DNA of 35,799 nt. It comes from a virus. The stretch covers positions 1 to 35,799 of the IMG/VR virus record IMGVR_UViG_3300037316_000006, one strand, 5' to 3'. The notes under the pieces were generated by a model. That model worked only from the letters and a program-made list of their open reading frames with translations. It searched no databases and had not been told where the DNA came from. Positions 6,131 to 16,329 of the stretch are shown one piece after another (the stretch's first letter is position 1; the number at the start of each line of letters is the position of its first letter). The position numbers were made by a program, and so were the translations under genes.

Positions 6131-8268
6131 TGGCTGATGATACAAATGACCCAACCAAGATTTTTGGATCTCTTGGTGGGGAAACAAAAGACATAGTAGA
6201 TGCATTTTTTAAGTTGCTTCACGATCAAATGAAGTCGGGAGCCGAAGATGCAAAAGATCTTACATCTGCTATTGATAAATTAGGCGATCAGGCAAAGAAA
6301 AATTCACAAAGCCTAACTGTATTGGGAGCTAGTGCCAATTTTAAATCCCTACAAGACCCACTAGATAAGATAATTGGATCTATGATGAAGCTTGGTACGT
6401 TTGCCGATACAAGCAAAATATTTGAGGGGTTTTCTAAGGGTACGCAACAAATTGGGGACATGAATAAGGGAATTAGTATTGCTACAGGTGGACTTGATAA
6501 AATAATTGATCTTGCTACCAAGAGAATTGCAAAGATGGATGAAGGGCCACTGAAAGATACGGCAGAGGCAGCACTAAATGTGGCAGCAGAGCTTGAATCT
6601 GGTTTCAAGAATTTCATATCTAATGCGCAAGCAGCTGATGATCTTGAACACTCATTTGTTGGATTAAGTGCCGCTGGTGGTGATTTGAGTTCTGTATTTG
6701 AAGGGCAAGGTGGACAGTTAAAAGACTTACAGGCATTAACAACATCATATTCTGCTGGTGTTGCAAATGCCGCTGATGTTACAAAATACGGAGTTCATCA
6801 GACTATGGATATGGCCAATGCATTAAAACAAATTCCAGGAATATATGATCAAATGATTACATCAGGCGATAAAGGAAACGAATCAACAACAAGTTTAATT
6901 GGAGTAATGAATTTAATGACTGGAACTGGACAATCACAAGAAACCGTTATTCATAATTTGACCAAAGCATATGACGATTTCGCTACTTCTGGTGATAATG
7001 TTGCGTCAAGTGCTCAAAAAGGTGCAGAATTTTTAGCAACAATATCTAGTGTTTCGAGTTCATTAAAATTACGGTTCCAAGATGTTCAAGATACTATGCA
7101 AGGTGTAGCAGATCAATTTAGGTTTGTAGGAAATGAGACAGATGCAGCGGCAAAAACAATAGGAAAATATACAGACGCATTACGAGAAAGTGGCGTATCT
7201 GGAAAAGCCGCATTGGAAATAACAAAAGGAATGATTGATGGTATTAGAGAAATGAGTGTTGGCACAAAAGCATTTCTGTCGTTGAGATCAGGCGGACCAG
7301 GTGGATTGCAAGGCGCATTTCAAATAGATCAATTGTTGAGGCAGGGAAAATTGGATCAAGTGGCGTCAATGGCAGAACGTAGTTTAAGGCAACAGATAGG
7401 TGGCAGAATTGTTACCCAAGATCAATCAGCGCAATCACCACAAGCAGCTGCACAATATATGAGGCAACAGCAATTACTACAAAGCGGAGTATTTGGAATT
7501 GGAAAAGGAATGGGAGCAGACCAGATCGGTAAGCTGATTGACGCAATGGCAAAAGGTGATACAAAAGGAATGGCAGCACAAATTAAGACAGGTCAAGATG
7601 CGGTTACAGCAGCTACAAAACAGGGAACACAATTACAAGATAGAGCAAACAACAGTCTAAAAGATATTAGCAGATCTGTAGAAAAAGGAGCATTATATAC
7701 GCAAATTGTTGCAGGCGCTATGATTAGAAATACTATGGGAGTTGGGGTTACAGGACAAACAGACAAAAATGCACGAGATGGAATTGCCGGAACTGGTATG
7801 GCAATTGGGTTACGAGAGCAACGTATAGGAATTCAAACAGGGGGCGGCGGTAATAATCCAGATGAAGTAACAAGACAACTGATAATGTTAACAAGAGGTG
7901 CTGAAAATGTCTCAGGAGCTATAAAGGGTGTTTTGGGCGGTGTTGGAAAAAGTATTGTTGGCATAAAAGACGCAACAATGGATGCAATTAGCGCATTACA
8001 TCAGATGATAGGAGAGGCACCAAACCCAATGTCTCCACAAATTTATGCTAATGCAACTAAAACCGGAAAACCAACAAACTCTATTCCGGCACACATGCAA
8101 TCACAAGGAACAAAATCAGGAGTTTCGTCAACAAATGCGCCAGGCTCTCCAATGACAATCAGACTGGAAATATCGCATCCAGAAGGAATGACAGTTAAGA
8201 AGTCAGATACGAGTTCAATTCATAAACATAACCAGGCTTCAACCGTTATTAATTTTGACAACCAATAG
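6130..8268 (+). CDS. Tail tape measure protein
   Basis: A 712-residue, largely helical protein directly after the chaperone pair, the standard position of the tape measure, which sets tail length and leaves through the tube with the DNA. It has long low-aromatic Gly/Ala/Lys/Asp/Gln-rich helices (for instance around GVANAADVTKYGVHQTMDMA and GKYTDALRESGVSGKAALEI), a Gln-rich part near residues 420-455 (AAAQYMRQQQLLQ), and a C-terminal beta-like tail (MTIRLEISHPEGMTV) that may dock to the hub. No peptidase or lysozyme domain and no clear membrane span was seen. At about 0.15 nm per residue the tail would be near 100 nm, in the T4 range. The start is fixed by AAAGGG upstream and the 1-base overlap with the previous stop. 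Confidence 0.8.
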   Translation: MADDTNDPTKIFGSLGGETKDIVDAFFKLLHDQMKSGAEDAKDLTSAIDKLGDQAKKNSQSLTVLGASANFKSLQDPLDKIIGSMMKLGTFADTSKIFEGFSKGTQQIGDMNKGISIATGGLDKIIDLATKRIAKMDEGPLKDTAEAALNVAAELESGFKNFISNAQAADDLEHSFVGLSAAGGDLSSVFEGQGGQLKDLQALTTSYSAGVANAADVTKYGVHQTMDMANALKQIPGIYDQMITSGDKGNESTTSLIGVMNLMTGTGQSQETVIHNLTKAYDDFATSGDNVASSAQKGAEFLATISSVSSSLKLRFQDVQDTMQGVADQFRFVGNETDAAAKTIGKYTDALRESGVSGKAALEITKGMIDGIREMSVGTKAFLSLRSGGPGGLQGAFQIDQLLRQGKLDQVASMAERSLRQQIGGRIVTQDQSAQSPQAAAQYMRQQQLLQSGVFGIGKGMGADQIGKLIDAMAKGDTKGMAAQIKTGQDAVTAATKQGTQLQDRANNSLKDISRSVEKGALYTQIVAGAMIRNTMGVGVTGQTDKNARDGIAGTGMAIGLREQRIGIQTGGGGNNPDEVTRQLIMLTRGAENVSGAIKGVLGGVGKSIVGIKDATMDAISALHQMIGEAPNPMSPQIYANATKTGKPTNSIPAHMQSQGTKSGVSSTNAPGSPMTIRLEISHPEGMTVKKSDTSSIHKHNQASTVINFDNQ

Positions 8269-8275
8269 GACATAG

Positions 8276-9190
8276 ATGAGCTTACTAAATCAACAAGGCA
8301 ACATTGGAAATTTACAAGGCCCAATTCAAGGTGGCAACAATCCGTTAGATGTAGTAGTTAATACTGTATCAAGCGCTGTATCTACTATTGGAAGTATATT
8401 TCCAGTATTATCAAGTTCTAGTGGCATATCACTACCAGCATCATTTCAACCAAACCAACAAGCAGGAATTGCAACAAGGAATATGGCATATTGGTTTGTT
8501 CCAGAAGTTGGGGTTGTTAATATGTATATTAACCCGCAAACAATATCATATAATTATAGAAAGCTTATACAGCCAGAACGAACCAAGGGCGGATACATAG
8601 TTCAATATTGGGGTGAAGAGCTTACTACATTAATAATACAAGGCCATACAGGTAGTAGTAGCGTAAATGGTTTAAATGTGTTAGAGAATGTATACAGAGC
8701 GGAGCAGTATTTGTTCGATCCATTAGCACAAACAATGGCGGTCGCAAACTCAATAACTGGATTAAACGGTGCGGTCGATAGTTCATTGGGAAATATTGGT
8801 GGCTTATCAGGTATTATATCAAATGGAACAAACGGGGCTCTACAATTAAGTCCATCAAGTCAAAATATACTACCAAGATATGTTCCATCACTAGCATCAC
8901 TAGCAATGGGTATTGAATTTTATTATGATTCATGGCGATGGAGGGGCTTCTTCACATCATTTTCGTTTAAAGAATCTGCCGAAAGACTAGGTTTGTTTGA
9001 TTACGATATAGCATTTACATCTACACAAAGAACAGGTATGCGATATAACTCATTACCGTGGACACACAGCGCTGTTGATGGTCCAAGTAACTGGGACACA
9101 AATCCATTGAGCATTAGTACGCTTGCTTCTACGGTTGGAAATACTAATTTTACTGGAACTGGCACAAATAACGGACCATTCTCAACCTAA
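8276..9190 (+). CDS. Baseplate/tail-hub structural protein after the tape measure
   Basis: A 304-residue protein that fills the slot, just after the tape measure, where myophages usually encode a small hub or tube-initiator protein (PBSX XkdP/T4 gp53-like position). The N-terminal 65 residues are Ser/Gly/Val-rich. The core starts at MAYWFVPEVGVVNMYINPQT and continues through YIVQYWGEELTTLIIQGHTG, with a second conserved-looking block FYYDSWRWRGFFTSFSFKE and LFDYDIAFTSTQRTG. This beta/aromatic pattern suits a ring-forming tail component. I see no LysM or peptidase motif. AGGA lies 5 nt before the ATG, overlapping the tape measure stop. The role is inferred from position. Confidence 0.55.
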   Translation: MSLLNQQGNIGNLQGPIQGGNNPLDVVVNTVSSAVSTIGSIFPVLSSSSGISLPASFQPNQQAGIATRNMAYWFVPEVGVVNMYINPQTISYNYRKLIQPERTKGGYIVQYWGEELTTLIIQGHTGSSSVNGLNVLENVYRAEQYLFDPLAQTMAVANSITGLNGAVDSSLGNIGGLSGIISNGTNGALQLSPSSQNILPRYVPSLASLAMGIEFYYDSWRWRGFFTSFSFKESAERLGLFDYDIAFTSTQRTGMRYNSLPWTHSAVDGPSNWDTNPLSISTLASTVGNTNFTGTGTNNGPFST

Positions 9191-9204
9191 AGAAAGATCA
9201 AGTT

Positions 9205-12200
9205 ATGGCAAACGACTTCATTGGAAATCTAGGGGCGGCATTAAGCCAGCAATTTTCTAACACAGATAATAAAAATGCTGGAATAAATATAGCAAATGGT
9301 AACCCTATTTTTGGTGGCGGGTCATTAGGTGAGTTTGCAAGTACATTCGATCAAACTACTGAGAGGTCATATACAGAAGAGGGTTCATTTTCTAGCGAGT
9401 TCTATTATGATAAGCCAAAACAATTACAGATATTAATGCAAGAACCTGATGTTACAGTGCTTGTTAAGAAACGAGCGTTTGCATCACTTGCCGAATCATT
9501 TAGAGTAGATTTGGCAGATCGACAAGACAAATTATTTTTTCGTGCAACCAAGGTACTTCTACAAAATAAATGTAAGCAGATAGCGGCTTATGAGAGGCTG
9601 TCTAAAATATCTGTTATTACATCTGATTTGGGATATGTTGATTACCATCTATTACCAATTATATTTGCTGCAACAGATACATTAACACAAATACCAGGAG
9701 CACTTGGTTTAAATAGCGTTCAAAGCTCAATTAACGGGTCACTATCTGGTTTCGCAAATATAGTGGGACGAGTACGTGAGATCGTTGCATTAGCACAAGA
9801 TCAGCACTATACTACTTGGACAACCGGTATTCCAGATGCATTCAATATTAATTTTGCGGCAGGGACTGGGGTTATTGAGTTTACTAATGTAACTTCATTA
9901 TCAACCACAACTACACTAAATTTTGGAGAAGGCTCATTTAATTTGCATTTTTCAGATCCATATGAATTGATGTTAATTACTAATCTTGATATAGAACAGG
10001 CAATATATGATGCCACAAACAAAGCATATAGTAACTCATTTATACAGATGGGAATTGGTGCACTAGATCAAACTATTTCTGCTCAAAAAAGCAATTTAAA
10101 TGCTATGAGGGCGTCAAGAGCTGTAGCGCCAATAGCATTTCAAATAACGCAGGATCCATATCTTGGTAGTACGGTTAAGGCATTCATTACAACTACTGGA
10201 TATAATATAAATTTTACCGCTAGTTTTACATCTGTTACATTAGACCCGGCGGCACTAGAGAGTGGTGGGGCTGTTGGGAACGATGGATTAAACGCATCGG
10301 AAGCAAGCATATTTAAATCCATTGTATCTATGTTATATACACAAATCACTACATCCGCCAATACAAGACAACGCGCAATAGCAGATAACCAAGACCCACG
10401 CCAATATTTAAATGCTATAAGAAAAAAACTACGACTTCATTATGGCAATAAATTACTAATTCAACCAATGGATAATGTTCATATTTTCATTGGATCTAAA
10501 AAAAGAATAGACAACAAAATAATTGGAGGCTTACAAGGATCATTTGCTGCTCAGGGATTTTTACAGGGTATAAATAATCTAACGCAAAATATAAAAGATA
10601 CATTTGCTATTAATGAAAATTTTGCACTAGAAAAATCGCTATTCGTTGGAGATGATTTTCCTACTTGGCTTTGGATGATCCTTCGTAATCAGTTTATATC
10701 TGAGAAGAACGGCACACAGGTATTTGCTGGTGTTGTAGAAACAGCAACATCTAATTATAGTAATGGAGCATTTTCGGTAAATGCAAGTGGTAAAGATAAC
10801 GCAACTTATTTTAATTATGGCGTTGTGAATTTTAAGCCGTCTGTTGATGTTTTTAATGGAGCACTATATGATCCGCTAACACCATTTAAATTAGAATTTG
10901 ATAGTGTTTCAGGCGCTGTAAAATATCCACCAAGTTCAGGAAATCAGCCACCAGCACCAGAACTATTAGATGAAAATAAGGCAATGTTTGATAGTGCATT
11001 TGTAAAAAACAAAAATGGATTACTTGCAGGGTTAGTGCCAACAGAAGATAGTTTCACAAATCAGGACGCAGATAGGATCAAAAATAATAGTGTTCGACGA
11101 GTATTTTACGATCCAGATGGAATGGTATATCGCTGGAAAGAGGGAATTGCCACATTAGTGCTGGCCGGCGATTCTTATGAAAGTAATCCGGCTAATGTAA
11201 TGCCACCAGCAATATTACGAGATCCATTTGCTGGTCAAGATATGATAAATGTTTTATCGTTACTTATTACCGGACAACCATATAATTTTACGACTTACTA
11301 CAAAGCTGTAATTGACTGGGATCATGGTAACCGAGATCCAATGTCAAATGAAGATCCTTCTGGCTCATATTATCGTGGATTAAGAACACAATTAAATTCT
11401 CAAAACGCCATATACGGAAACTTTATACCATTTAAAAAACTTGTTATGGATGATGCTACCGCCGTCTTAATACAAAATAATCAACTTAACGCAATTCAAT
11501 ATGATGCAGAGTTAAGCAATCTGATACAGCAAAGAGCAACTCTTGCTGACTCACTAGCAATGTTGGGAAAAACAACTGCAGCGTCTAATCAGGCATCACC
11601 AGACGGATTAGATAGTTTAATGGCACAAAGACTAAATGGAATAGATCAGCAAATACAAAATAGCATTAACAACATAAATGCATCTCTAAATTCTTCCAAT
11701 AGCATAATAAATTCAGTTGGTAGTGATGTTTCTTATAATTCAGATAATTCTGGCGTAAACACAGGTGGATCTAGAAAAGATTTGAGACGCAAAGTAGAGT
11801 TCTTAACCAGAAGAATTGCTTGGAAAGTTCGAGCAAATGAGGACAAAAACTATCTAATTGTTGATGACAGCTATGACAAGGACTATGATATTCAGGCGTT
11901 CGCTAAAATACCAGTAGATCCGGTGTTATTTCAGAGTGAATACAACACGGTAAAAGACAAGATAGATACGGTACGAACTGCAATGGGTGGCATGGAGGTA
12001 TTTGCAAACACGCAAGGGCATATAGAAGTTCGCAACCCAAAATATAATAGAGTTCCAAGCAGTGTATTTTTTAAAATGTTGCAGATGAAAAATTATCTAG
12101 GAATTCAGATATTTCCACAGTTTTTGGAAGACCTATATACCAATCAAGCCAATCAGCTAAACGAAAACATAGCAATTTTAGAAGACGAAATTAGGCTATA

Positions 12201-14208
12201 TTGTTTGGCATTGGGGCACGGTGCTTTTTCTAACGCAAACGCGGCAGATCAGGACTGCCAAAATTTTCTAAATAGTTTTGGGTCATCGGCAGGAACAACT
12301 GGTGGATTTCAATTCATTTCTGATCCAAATACCGGAACAATTGCTGGCGGCGCCCTCAATATAACAATTCAATCGCAACCAGACAGTATGCTTGCCGCTA
12401 TACAAACTAAACTATCTGCTATTGAGCCACAAGCATCAGTAAATGCATTTAATACTGTATCGGCCGCAAGAGTAATTCAGTCGACAGTCATGCCACCAGG
12501 AAGCTCTAATACCCCACTACAATTTGGAAATCTAAATACTATACAGGCAAATGTAGCATCAACAACAAGACAACAACAAATATTGAGCAGGTTACAACAA
12601 GCTGGCCATCCATTTGATTTTGCACAATTATTTAACAATACACAAAATGCAACTATAAGCAGCGCAACACTTTCCAATATTGATTTATTGCAGATAACAA
12701 CTAATATATCGTCCAATATTGCTGCTCGCCAAATTGCAATAAAACAAGCAGCATCAGCATTAACAACGGTTCAAGAGGGATTAAGAATGTTCGACGGAGG
12801 AGGTGGGCAAGGAGATACACCAGGCGCTAACTACGCATTATTCCCTGCATTATATAATTCAAGAAGTATACCGCAAGTTTTTGAGCACATGATTGAGGAC
12901 GAATCGTATGACGATCTTGGTGTTGGATCGGCTAAAAGATATGTGATCAAAAATCACGACATAATTAGTTATAGTATTTCAGAAAATAGGCCACAATTTA
13001 CATCTATTGAAGTAACTGGGATGTTGTCTGGTCAGTTTATTGAGAATTCTACATTAAATGGTAATACTGGGCTTGCTATTGGGCAATCAGGAAATGCAAT
13101 GGTAACGGCATTAGCAGTAGATTATGATTTATGGAGAATGTATGGTATGCAAGTTCCACAACCAATTAATGCTCCGTGGTTATCAGATCCAGATACTCAG
13201 TGTGCACCTTATGGGGTTTCATTATTAAACCAAGCAAGAAAACAAATATTCGGTGGTACAATAGACATAATAGGAAATGAATATCAACAACCAGGCGAAG
13301 TTATATATATTGAAAACAGAGATTTGCTATTCTATGTGCAAAGCGTTACTCACAACTTCGATTTCGGAAAAAGATTCAGCACATCATTAAATATAACATA
13401 TGGACATAACCCTGGCGAATATATACCAACATTTTTAGATGTTGTTGGTAAAGTTCTATTTAGAAACAAAGACACTCCTCATCTTGTAAATAAAAGACAA
13501 GGCAATGTATTTAATCAGGAGTTTCTTGGGACTATAATTGGAAATACCGCATTAACAGATAGTGCAGGTGTAGCATCCGACGTTTCTACTTCTACTATAC
13601 CATTTGGCACTGCGGCTGATGCAGCATCTGCTTCTTCTGATGCTTCTGCTACATCATCCGCTAACGTTGGGCTTTCAATAACATCGGGACCGTTTGGAGA
13701 CAGCAACAGACTTGCGCTTCAACAAATAATTGATCTCGCTGGACAGTCATTAAGTGCAGCATCTAATAATATGAACCCTGTATTAGAGGTAAGAGTATAT
13801 TTCAATAGTGCTAACGGTAATTTTAGTGCAGCATCATCATATGCAAAACAACTACAAGCAACTGTTATGGGCTACCTAACTGGTGCAAATAGTTTGGACG
13901 GAAACACACAGCCAACAGGAAGCCCAAATTCAAACGCTAACACACTTGCTGCATTCACTAACGCCGGGCCAGGAAAAGCACCACAAATAAAAAAACAAGA
14001 TGTAGATAGTAACCCAACAATAGAAGGAGAATTTAGATATCCGTCAGCTAAGGCATTTTCTTTTGCTCGTGCTATTACAGATACGACAACACAAGGGGCT
14101 ACTGGTGCAACACTACAACAGGCCATTGATAATGTAATATACAGCTATATAGTAGATTGTTGGATAGTATTTAACAACCCGCAAAATACAACATCAACGG
14201 ATCAATAA
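9205..14208 (+). CDS. Baseplate central hub protein (gp27/gpD/XkdQ-like), 1667 aa
   Basis: The hub that joins tube, spike and wedges. Two separated blocks look hub-like. Residues about 415-550 have NVHIFIGSKKRID, FPTWLWMILRNQF, QVFAGVVETATSNYSNG, then an SGKDN motif and NFKPSVDVFNG. Residues about 1250-1415 have RPQFTSIEVTGML, PGEVIYIENRDLLFYVQSVT and TSLNITYGHNPGEY. Between them lies a large insertion (about 560-1240) with coiled-coil-like Gln/Asn/Ser segments (LMAQRLNGIDQQIQNSINN) and a basic/acidic part (RRKVEFLTRRIAWKVR). After residue 1430 come an Ala/Ser low-complexity linker (near 1460-1490) and a helical end domain. Its length is several times that of T4 gp27 (about 390 aa). There is no strong Shine-Dalgarno site. 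The stop overlaps the spike start by one base. Confidence 0.7.
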   Translation: MANDFIGNLGAALSQQFSNTDNKNAGINIANGNPIFGGGSLGEFASTFDQTTERSYTEEGSFSSEFYYDKPKQLQILMQEPDVTVLVKKRAFASLAESFRVDLADRQDKLFFRATKVLLQNKCKQIAAYERLSKISVITSDLGYVDYHLLPIIFAATDTLTQIPGALGLNSVQSSINGSLSGFANIVGRVREIVALAQDQHYTTWTTGIPDAFNINFAAGTGVIEFTNVTSLSTTTTLNFGEGSFNLHFSDPYELMLITNLDIEQAIYDATNKAYSNSFIQMGIGALDQTISAQKSNLNAMRASRAVAPIAFQITQDPYLGSTVKAFITTTGYNINFTASFTSVTLDPAALESGGAVGNDGLNASEASIFKSIVSMLYTQITTSANTRQRAIADNQDPRQYLNAIRKKLRLHYGNKLLIQPMDNVHIFIGSKKRIDNKIIGGLQGSFAAQGFLQGINNLTQNIKDTFAINENFALEKSLFVGDDFPTWLWMILRNQFISEKNGTQVFAGVVETATSNYSNGAFSVNASGKDNATYFNYGVVNFKPSVDVFNGALYDPLTPFKLEFDSVSGAVKYPPSSGNQPPAPELLDENKAMFDSAFVKNKNGLLAGLVPTEDSFTNQDADRIKNNSVRRVFYDPDGMVYRWKEGIATLVLAGDSYESNPANVMPPAILRDPFAGQDMINVLSLLITGQPYNFTTYYKAVIDWDHGNRDPMSNEDPSGSYYRGLRTQLNSQNAIYGNFIPFKKLVMDDATAVLIQNNQLNAIQYDAELSNLIQQRATLADSLAMLGKTTAASNQASPDGLDSLMAQRLNGIDQQIQNSINNINASLNSSNSIINSVGSDVSYNSDNSGVNTGGSRKDLRRKVEFLTRRIAWKVRANEDKNYLIVDDSYDKDYDIQAFAKIPVDPVLFQSEYNTVKDKIDTVRTAMGGMEVFANTQGHIEVRNPKYNRVPSSVFFKMLQMKNYLGIQIFPQFLEDLYTNQANQLNENIAILEDEIRLYCLALGHGAFSNANAADQDCQNFLNSFGSSAGTTGGFQFISDPNTGTIAGGALNITIQSQPDSMLAAIQTKLSAIEPQASVNAFNTVSAARVIQSTVMPPGSSNTPLQFGNLNTIQANVASTTRQQQILSRLQQAGHPFDFAQLFNNTQNATISSATLSNIDLLQITTNISSNIAARQIAIKQAASALTTVQEGLRMFDGGGGQGDTPGANYALFPALYNSRSIPQVFEHMIEDESYDDLGVGSAKRYVIKNHDIISYSISENRPQFTSIEVTGMLSGQFIENSTLNGNTGLAIGQSGNAMVTALAVDYDLWRMYGMQVPQPINAPWLSDPDTQCAPYGVSLLNQARKQIFGGTIDIIGNEYQQPGEVIYIENRDLLFYVQSVTHNFDFGKRFSTSLNITYGHNPGEYIPTFLDVVGKVLFRNKDTPHLVNKRQGNVFNQEFLGTIIGNTALTDSAGVASDVSTSTIPFGTAADAASASSDASATSSANVGLSITSGPFGDSNRLALQQIIDLAGQSLSAASNNMNPVLEVRVYFNSANGNFSAASSYAKQLQATVMGYLTGANSLDGNTQPTGSPNSNANTLAAFTNAGPGKAPQIKKQDVDSNPTIEGEFRYPSAKAFSFARAITDTTTQGATGATLQQAIDNVIYSYIVDCWIVFNNPQNTTSTDQ

Positions 14209-16295
14209 TGACTAGCCCAATACATACTCCTGCTGGTTTTCTTAAAGTAGCAACTATTGTCAGTATTGATCAAACTAACATGAGGGCATACATTTCTTTT
14301 CGTCCATCATCTGCTGGAATGTCTGGTGTTGGAACTGCCGGAAGCACCCCTGTTATTGCACAATTACCAATTTCTTATCTTTCAGCTGGTGGTGGTTTTA
14401 TAGGAGGATACCCAGCACCAGGAACACCAGTTGTTGTATCACAGGCAGAAGGCGGTTCGCACTGGTTCATTGTTGCATTCCTTGCAAGAGATCCGGCAGC
14501 TAAAAATAATATTGGCGCTACACAAATTAAAATACCACAACCGTTAAAGCCAGGCGAGGTATCGATACAGGCAAACACAGATAGCAATATCAATTTAAAT
14601 CCCGACGGTATAATTATAGGGGAGCCAAGAAATTCTGTTACGTTTGACACAACAAGGAAGATTAATTTAAACACATTTGACTATAAATATTTCGTTGGGC
14701 AAGGCGAGAAAGAAATATCAGGTACAATAAAACGAGATAGAAAGCCAAAGAGAAATTATCCAGCATCTACAAGAATAAATGATCCGGCATATGATGATAA
14801 CCTAAAAATTATAGGAATGGATCCAGTTTCAGATGCAAGAAATTCAAATGTTGGCACTGCTATACGAAATCCAGCACGAATAGAAAAACACGAAACAATT
14901 TATGAATATGAAGATTTTGCAGACGTTAGAAGTAATGACCAGGAGTTGAACTTCTATCGAACAGGTATATTCACTGACAATACATATATACTAAATCGTC
15001 GCGAAAGCAGGGTAGACGCACTAAGCCTAACGCTTGCAGAACCAAACTATCTAATAGAGTCAGTCAAAGGAACTGTTGTTGATATATTTGGAAATTTAGT
15101 CGATATTAATAGAGACATATTACCAATAGGAAACAGTAATACGATCGCGTCAGCAACTAAGATTAAGTCTACTGTATCAACTTCTAATACATTTAACAAT
15201 GCATACGAACAGATAAAAAGATTAGAAAGAAGGAGCGTTGCATATCATTTTGAGATGAATGCAAGGAAAGAAACGATTGGTAGCGGACCACCAGATGTTA
15301 CTAATAACCAAGACTACGCAAGAGCAAGAAGTAGGTTCCATTTCGATATTGACAAAGAGGGTCAAATAAAACTTAATGTTCCGGCATCAAGTGAATTTGG
15401 TAATATAGGGTTGCTAACAAGATATGAAAATTATAGCACAGTATATCCAAATACAAAAAGTAATGATCCAAATGATATGGTATTTAATACAACATATACA
15501 GATATACTTATTGAACCATTCGGTGAACAAATTATAACATTGCGTGATGATCTTGGTAATATCGCTGGTCCGCCAAATCGTTTCTCAGATAAAAACAAAC
15601 CAACAAGAATAAAACACGGAACAGCATACCACGATATTAGTAAGACCGTTAGTTCATTACAGGCGGCTACTTTCTACAATCCATTTCCAAATGCAGAGGG
15701 AACAAAAACTACACCATTGGGCTCAGGACAAGTATCACCATTGGCAGCGGATATTGTTTCAAAAACTATTACAGTTTCGGGGACACAGGCAAATGCTGGT
15801 GGAAGGTCCGCCTCACTAAACTATGACGGTTCAGTTGAAATAAATATAGGAGCTAATACGGTAGATAGACAGTCATTGTGGGCCGATCTTCAAGGTGGCA
15901 TGGTATTGAATGTTGGGCGTGATTTAAAAAACAATGTTAGCTTAGCTGCTCAGATGGATGGCCAGGTATTGATGCAAATAGGTGGGGCTACAGTTCCAGC
16001 AGAAACTAATCCAGATTTCCCAAACAAAACTGGCAGATTCCAAGGAAGCAACACTGGATGGATAGCTGGAGTATTAGATATCCGTGTTATGTCGGCAAAT
16101 AGCGCTAGTGGAGAAATGACGGTAATTCGAGTAGATAATGGTGGAGTACAGGTAACGACACCGGGCAGAATAGTTTTTTATAGTGCGCAGGATATGTTAT
16201 TTAGGAGCCAGGGCAAAATTGAATTTGATGCTGACGAACTAGTTATGAATACAAGGCGTGTAACTAAAGACCCAGGGAGCGGCCCAATAAGATAA
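14208..16295 (+). CDS. Baseplate spike protein with OB-fold domain and C-terminal beta repeat (gp5/gpV-like)
   Basis: A 695-residue protein following the hub, as gp5 or gpV-like spikes do. Residues about 10-95 look like the OB-fold of phage spike and VgrG proteins: FLKVATIVSIDQTNMRAYIS, then IGGYPAPGTPVVVSQAEGG and SHWFIVAFLARDP. The middle (about 170-500) is charged and not recognised; it includes YEYEDFADVRSNDQELNFY. From about residue 535 the sequence becomes short repeated strands (SLNYDGSVEINIGAN, LWADLQGGMVLNVGRD, LAAQMDGQVLMQIGG, MTVIRVDNGGVQVTTPG), typical of the intertwined beta-prism of a spike. It would form the trimer at the tail tip. No lysozyme domain is present, so cell-wall cutting could fall to the GH25 protein. 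No PAAR-type tip is seen here. Confidence 0.72.
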   Translation: MTSPIHTPAGFLKVATIVSIDQTNMRAYISFRPSSAGMSGVGTAGSTPVIAQLPISYLSAGGGFIGGYPAPGTPVVVSQAEGGSHWFIVAFLARDPAAKNNIGATQIKIPQPLKPGEVSIQANTDSNINLNPDGIIIGEPRNSVTFDTTRKINLNTFDYKYFVGQGEKEISGTIKRDRKPKRNYPASTRINDPAYDDNLKIIGMDPVSDARNSNVGTAIRNPARIEKHETIYEYEDFADVRSNDQELNFYRTGIFTDNTYILNRRESRVDALSLTLAEPNYLIESVKGTVVDIFGNLVDINRDILPIGNSNTIASATKIKSTVSTSNTFNNAYEQIKRLERRSVAYHFEMNARKETIGSGPPDVTNNQDYARARSRFHFDIDKEGQIKLNVPASSEFGNIGLLTRYENYSTVYPNTKSNDPNDMVFNTTYTDILIEPFGEQIITLRDDLGNIAGPPNRFSDKNKPTRIKHGTAYHDISKTVSSLQAATFYNPFPNAEGTKTTPLGSGQVSPLAADIVSKTITVSGTQANAGGRSASLNYDGSVEINIGANTVDRQSLWADLQGGMVLNVGRDLKNNVSLAAQMDGQVLMQIGGATVPAETNPDFPNKTGRFQGSNTGWIAGVLDIRVMSANSASGEMTVIRVDNGGVQVTTPGRIVFYSAQDMLFRSQGKIEFDADELVMNTRRVTKDPGSGPIR

Positions 16296-16300
16296 AGTTA

Positions 16301-16309
16301 TGATATATA
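16301..16309 (+). promoter_or_regulatory. TGATATATA motif, copy 1 (candidate late promoter or processing site)
   Basis: A 9-base motif in the 34-base gap before the gene at 16330, ending 20 nt before its ATG and followed by AAAGGA. The identical motif occurs in two other intergenic gaps in the window. Function is inferred only from recurrence and placement. Confidence 0.3.
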
Positions 16310-16329
16310 GTATAAAGGAATAGATTATA

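Noticed and set aside
13600-13700. Short Ala/Ser-coding direct repeats in the hub gene as a possible CRISPR or tandem repeat
   Set aside because: Imperfect, in frame and very short. This is low-complexity coding sequence for a linker. No CRISPR array was seen anywhere.
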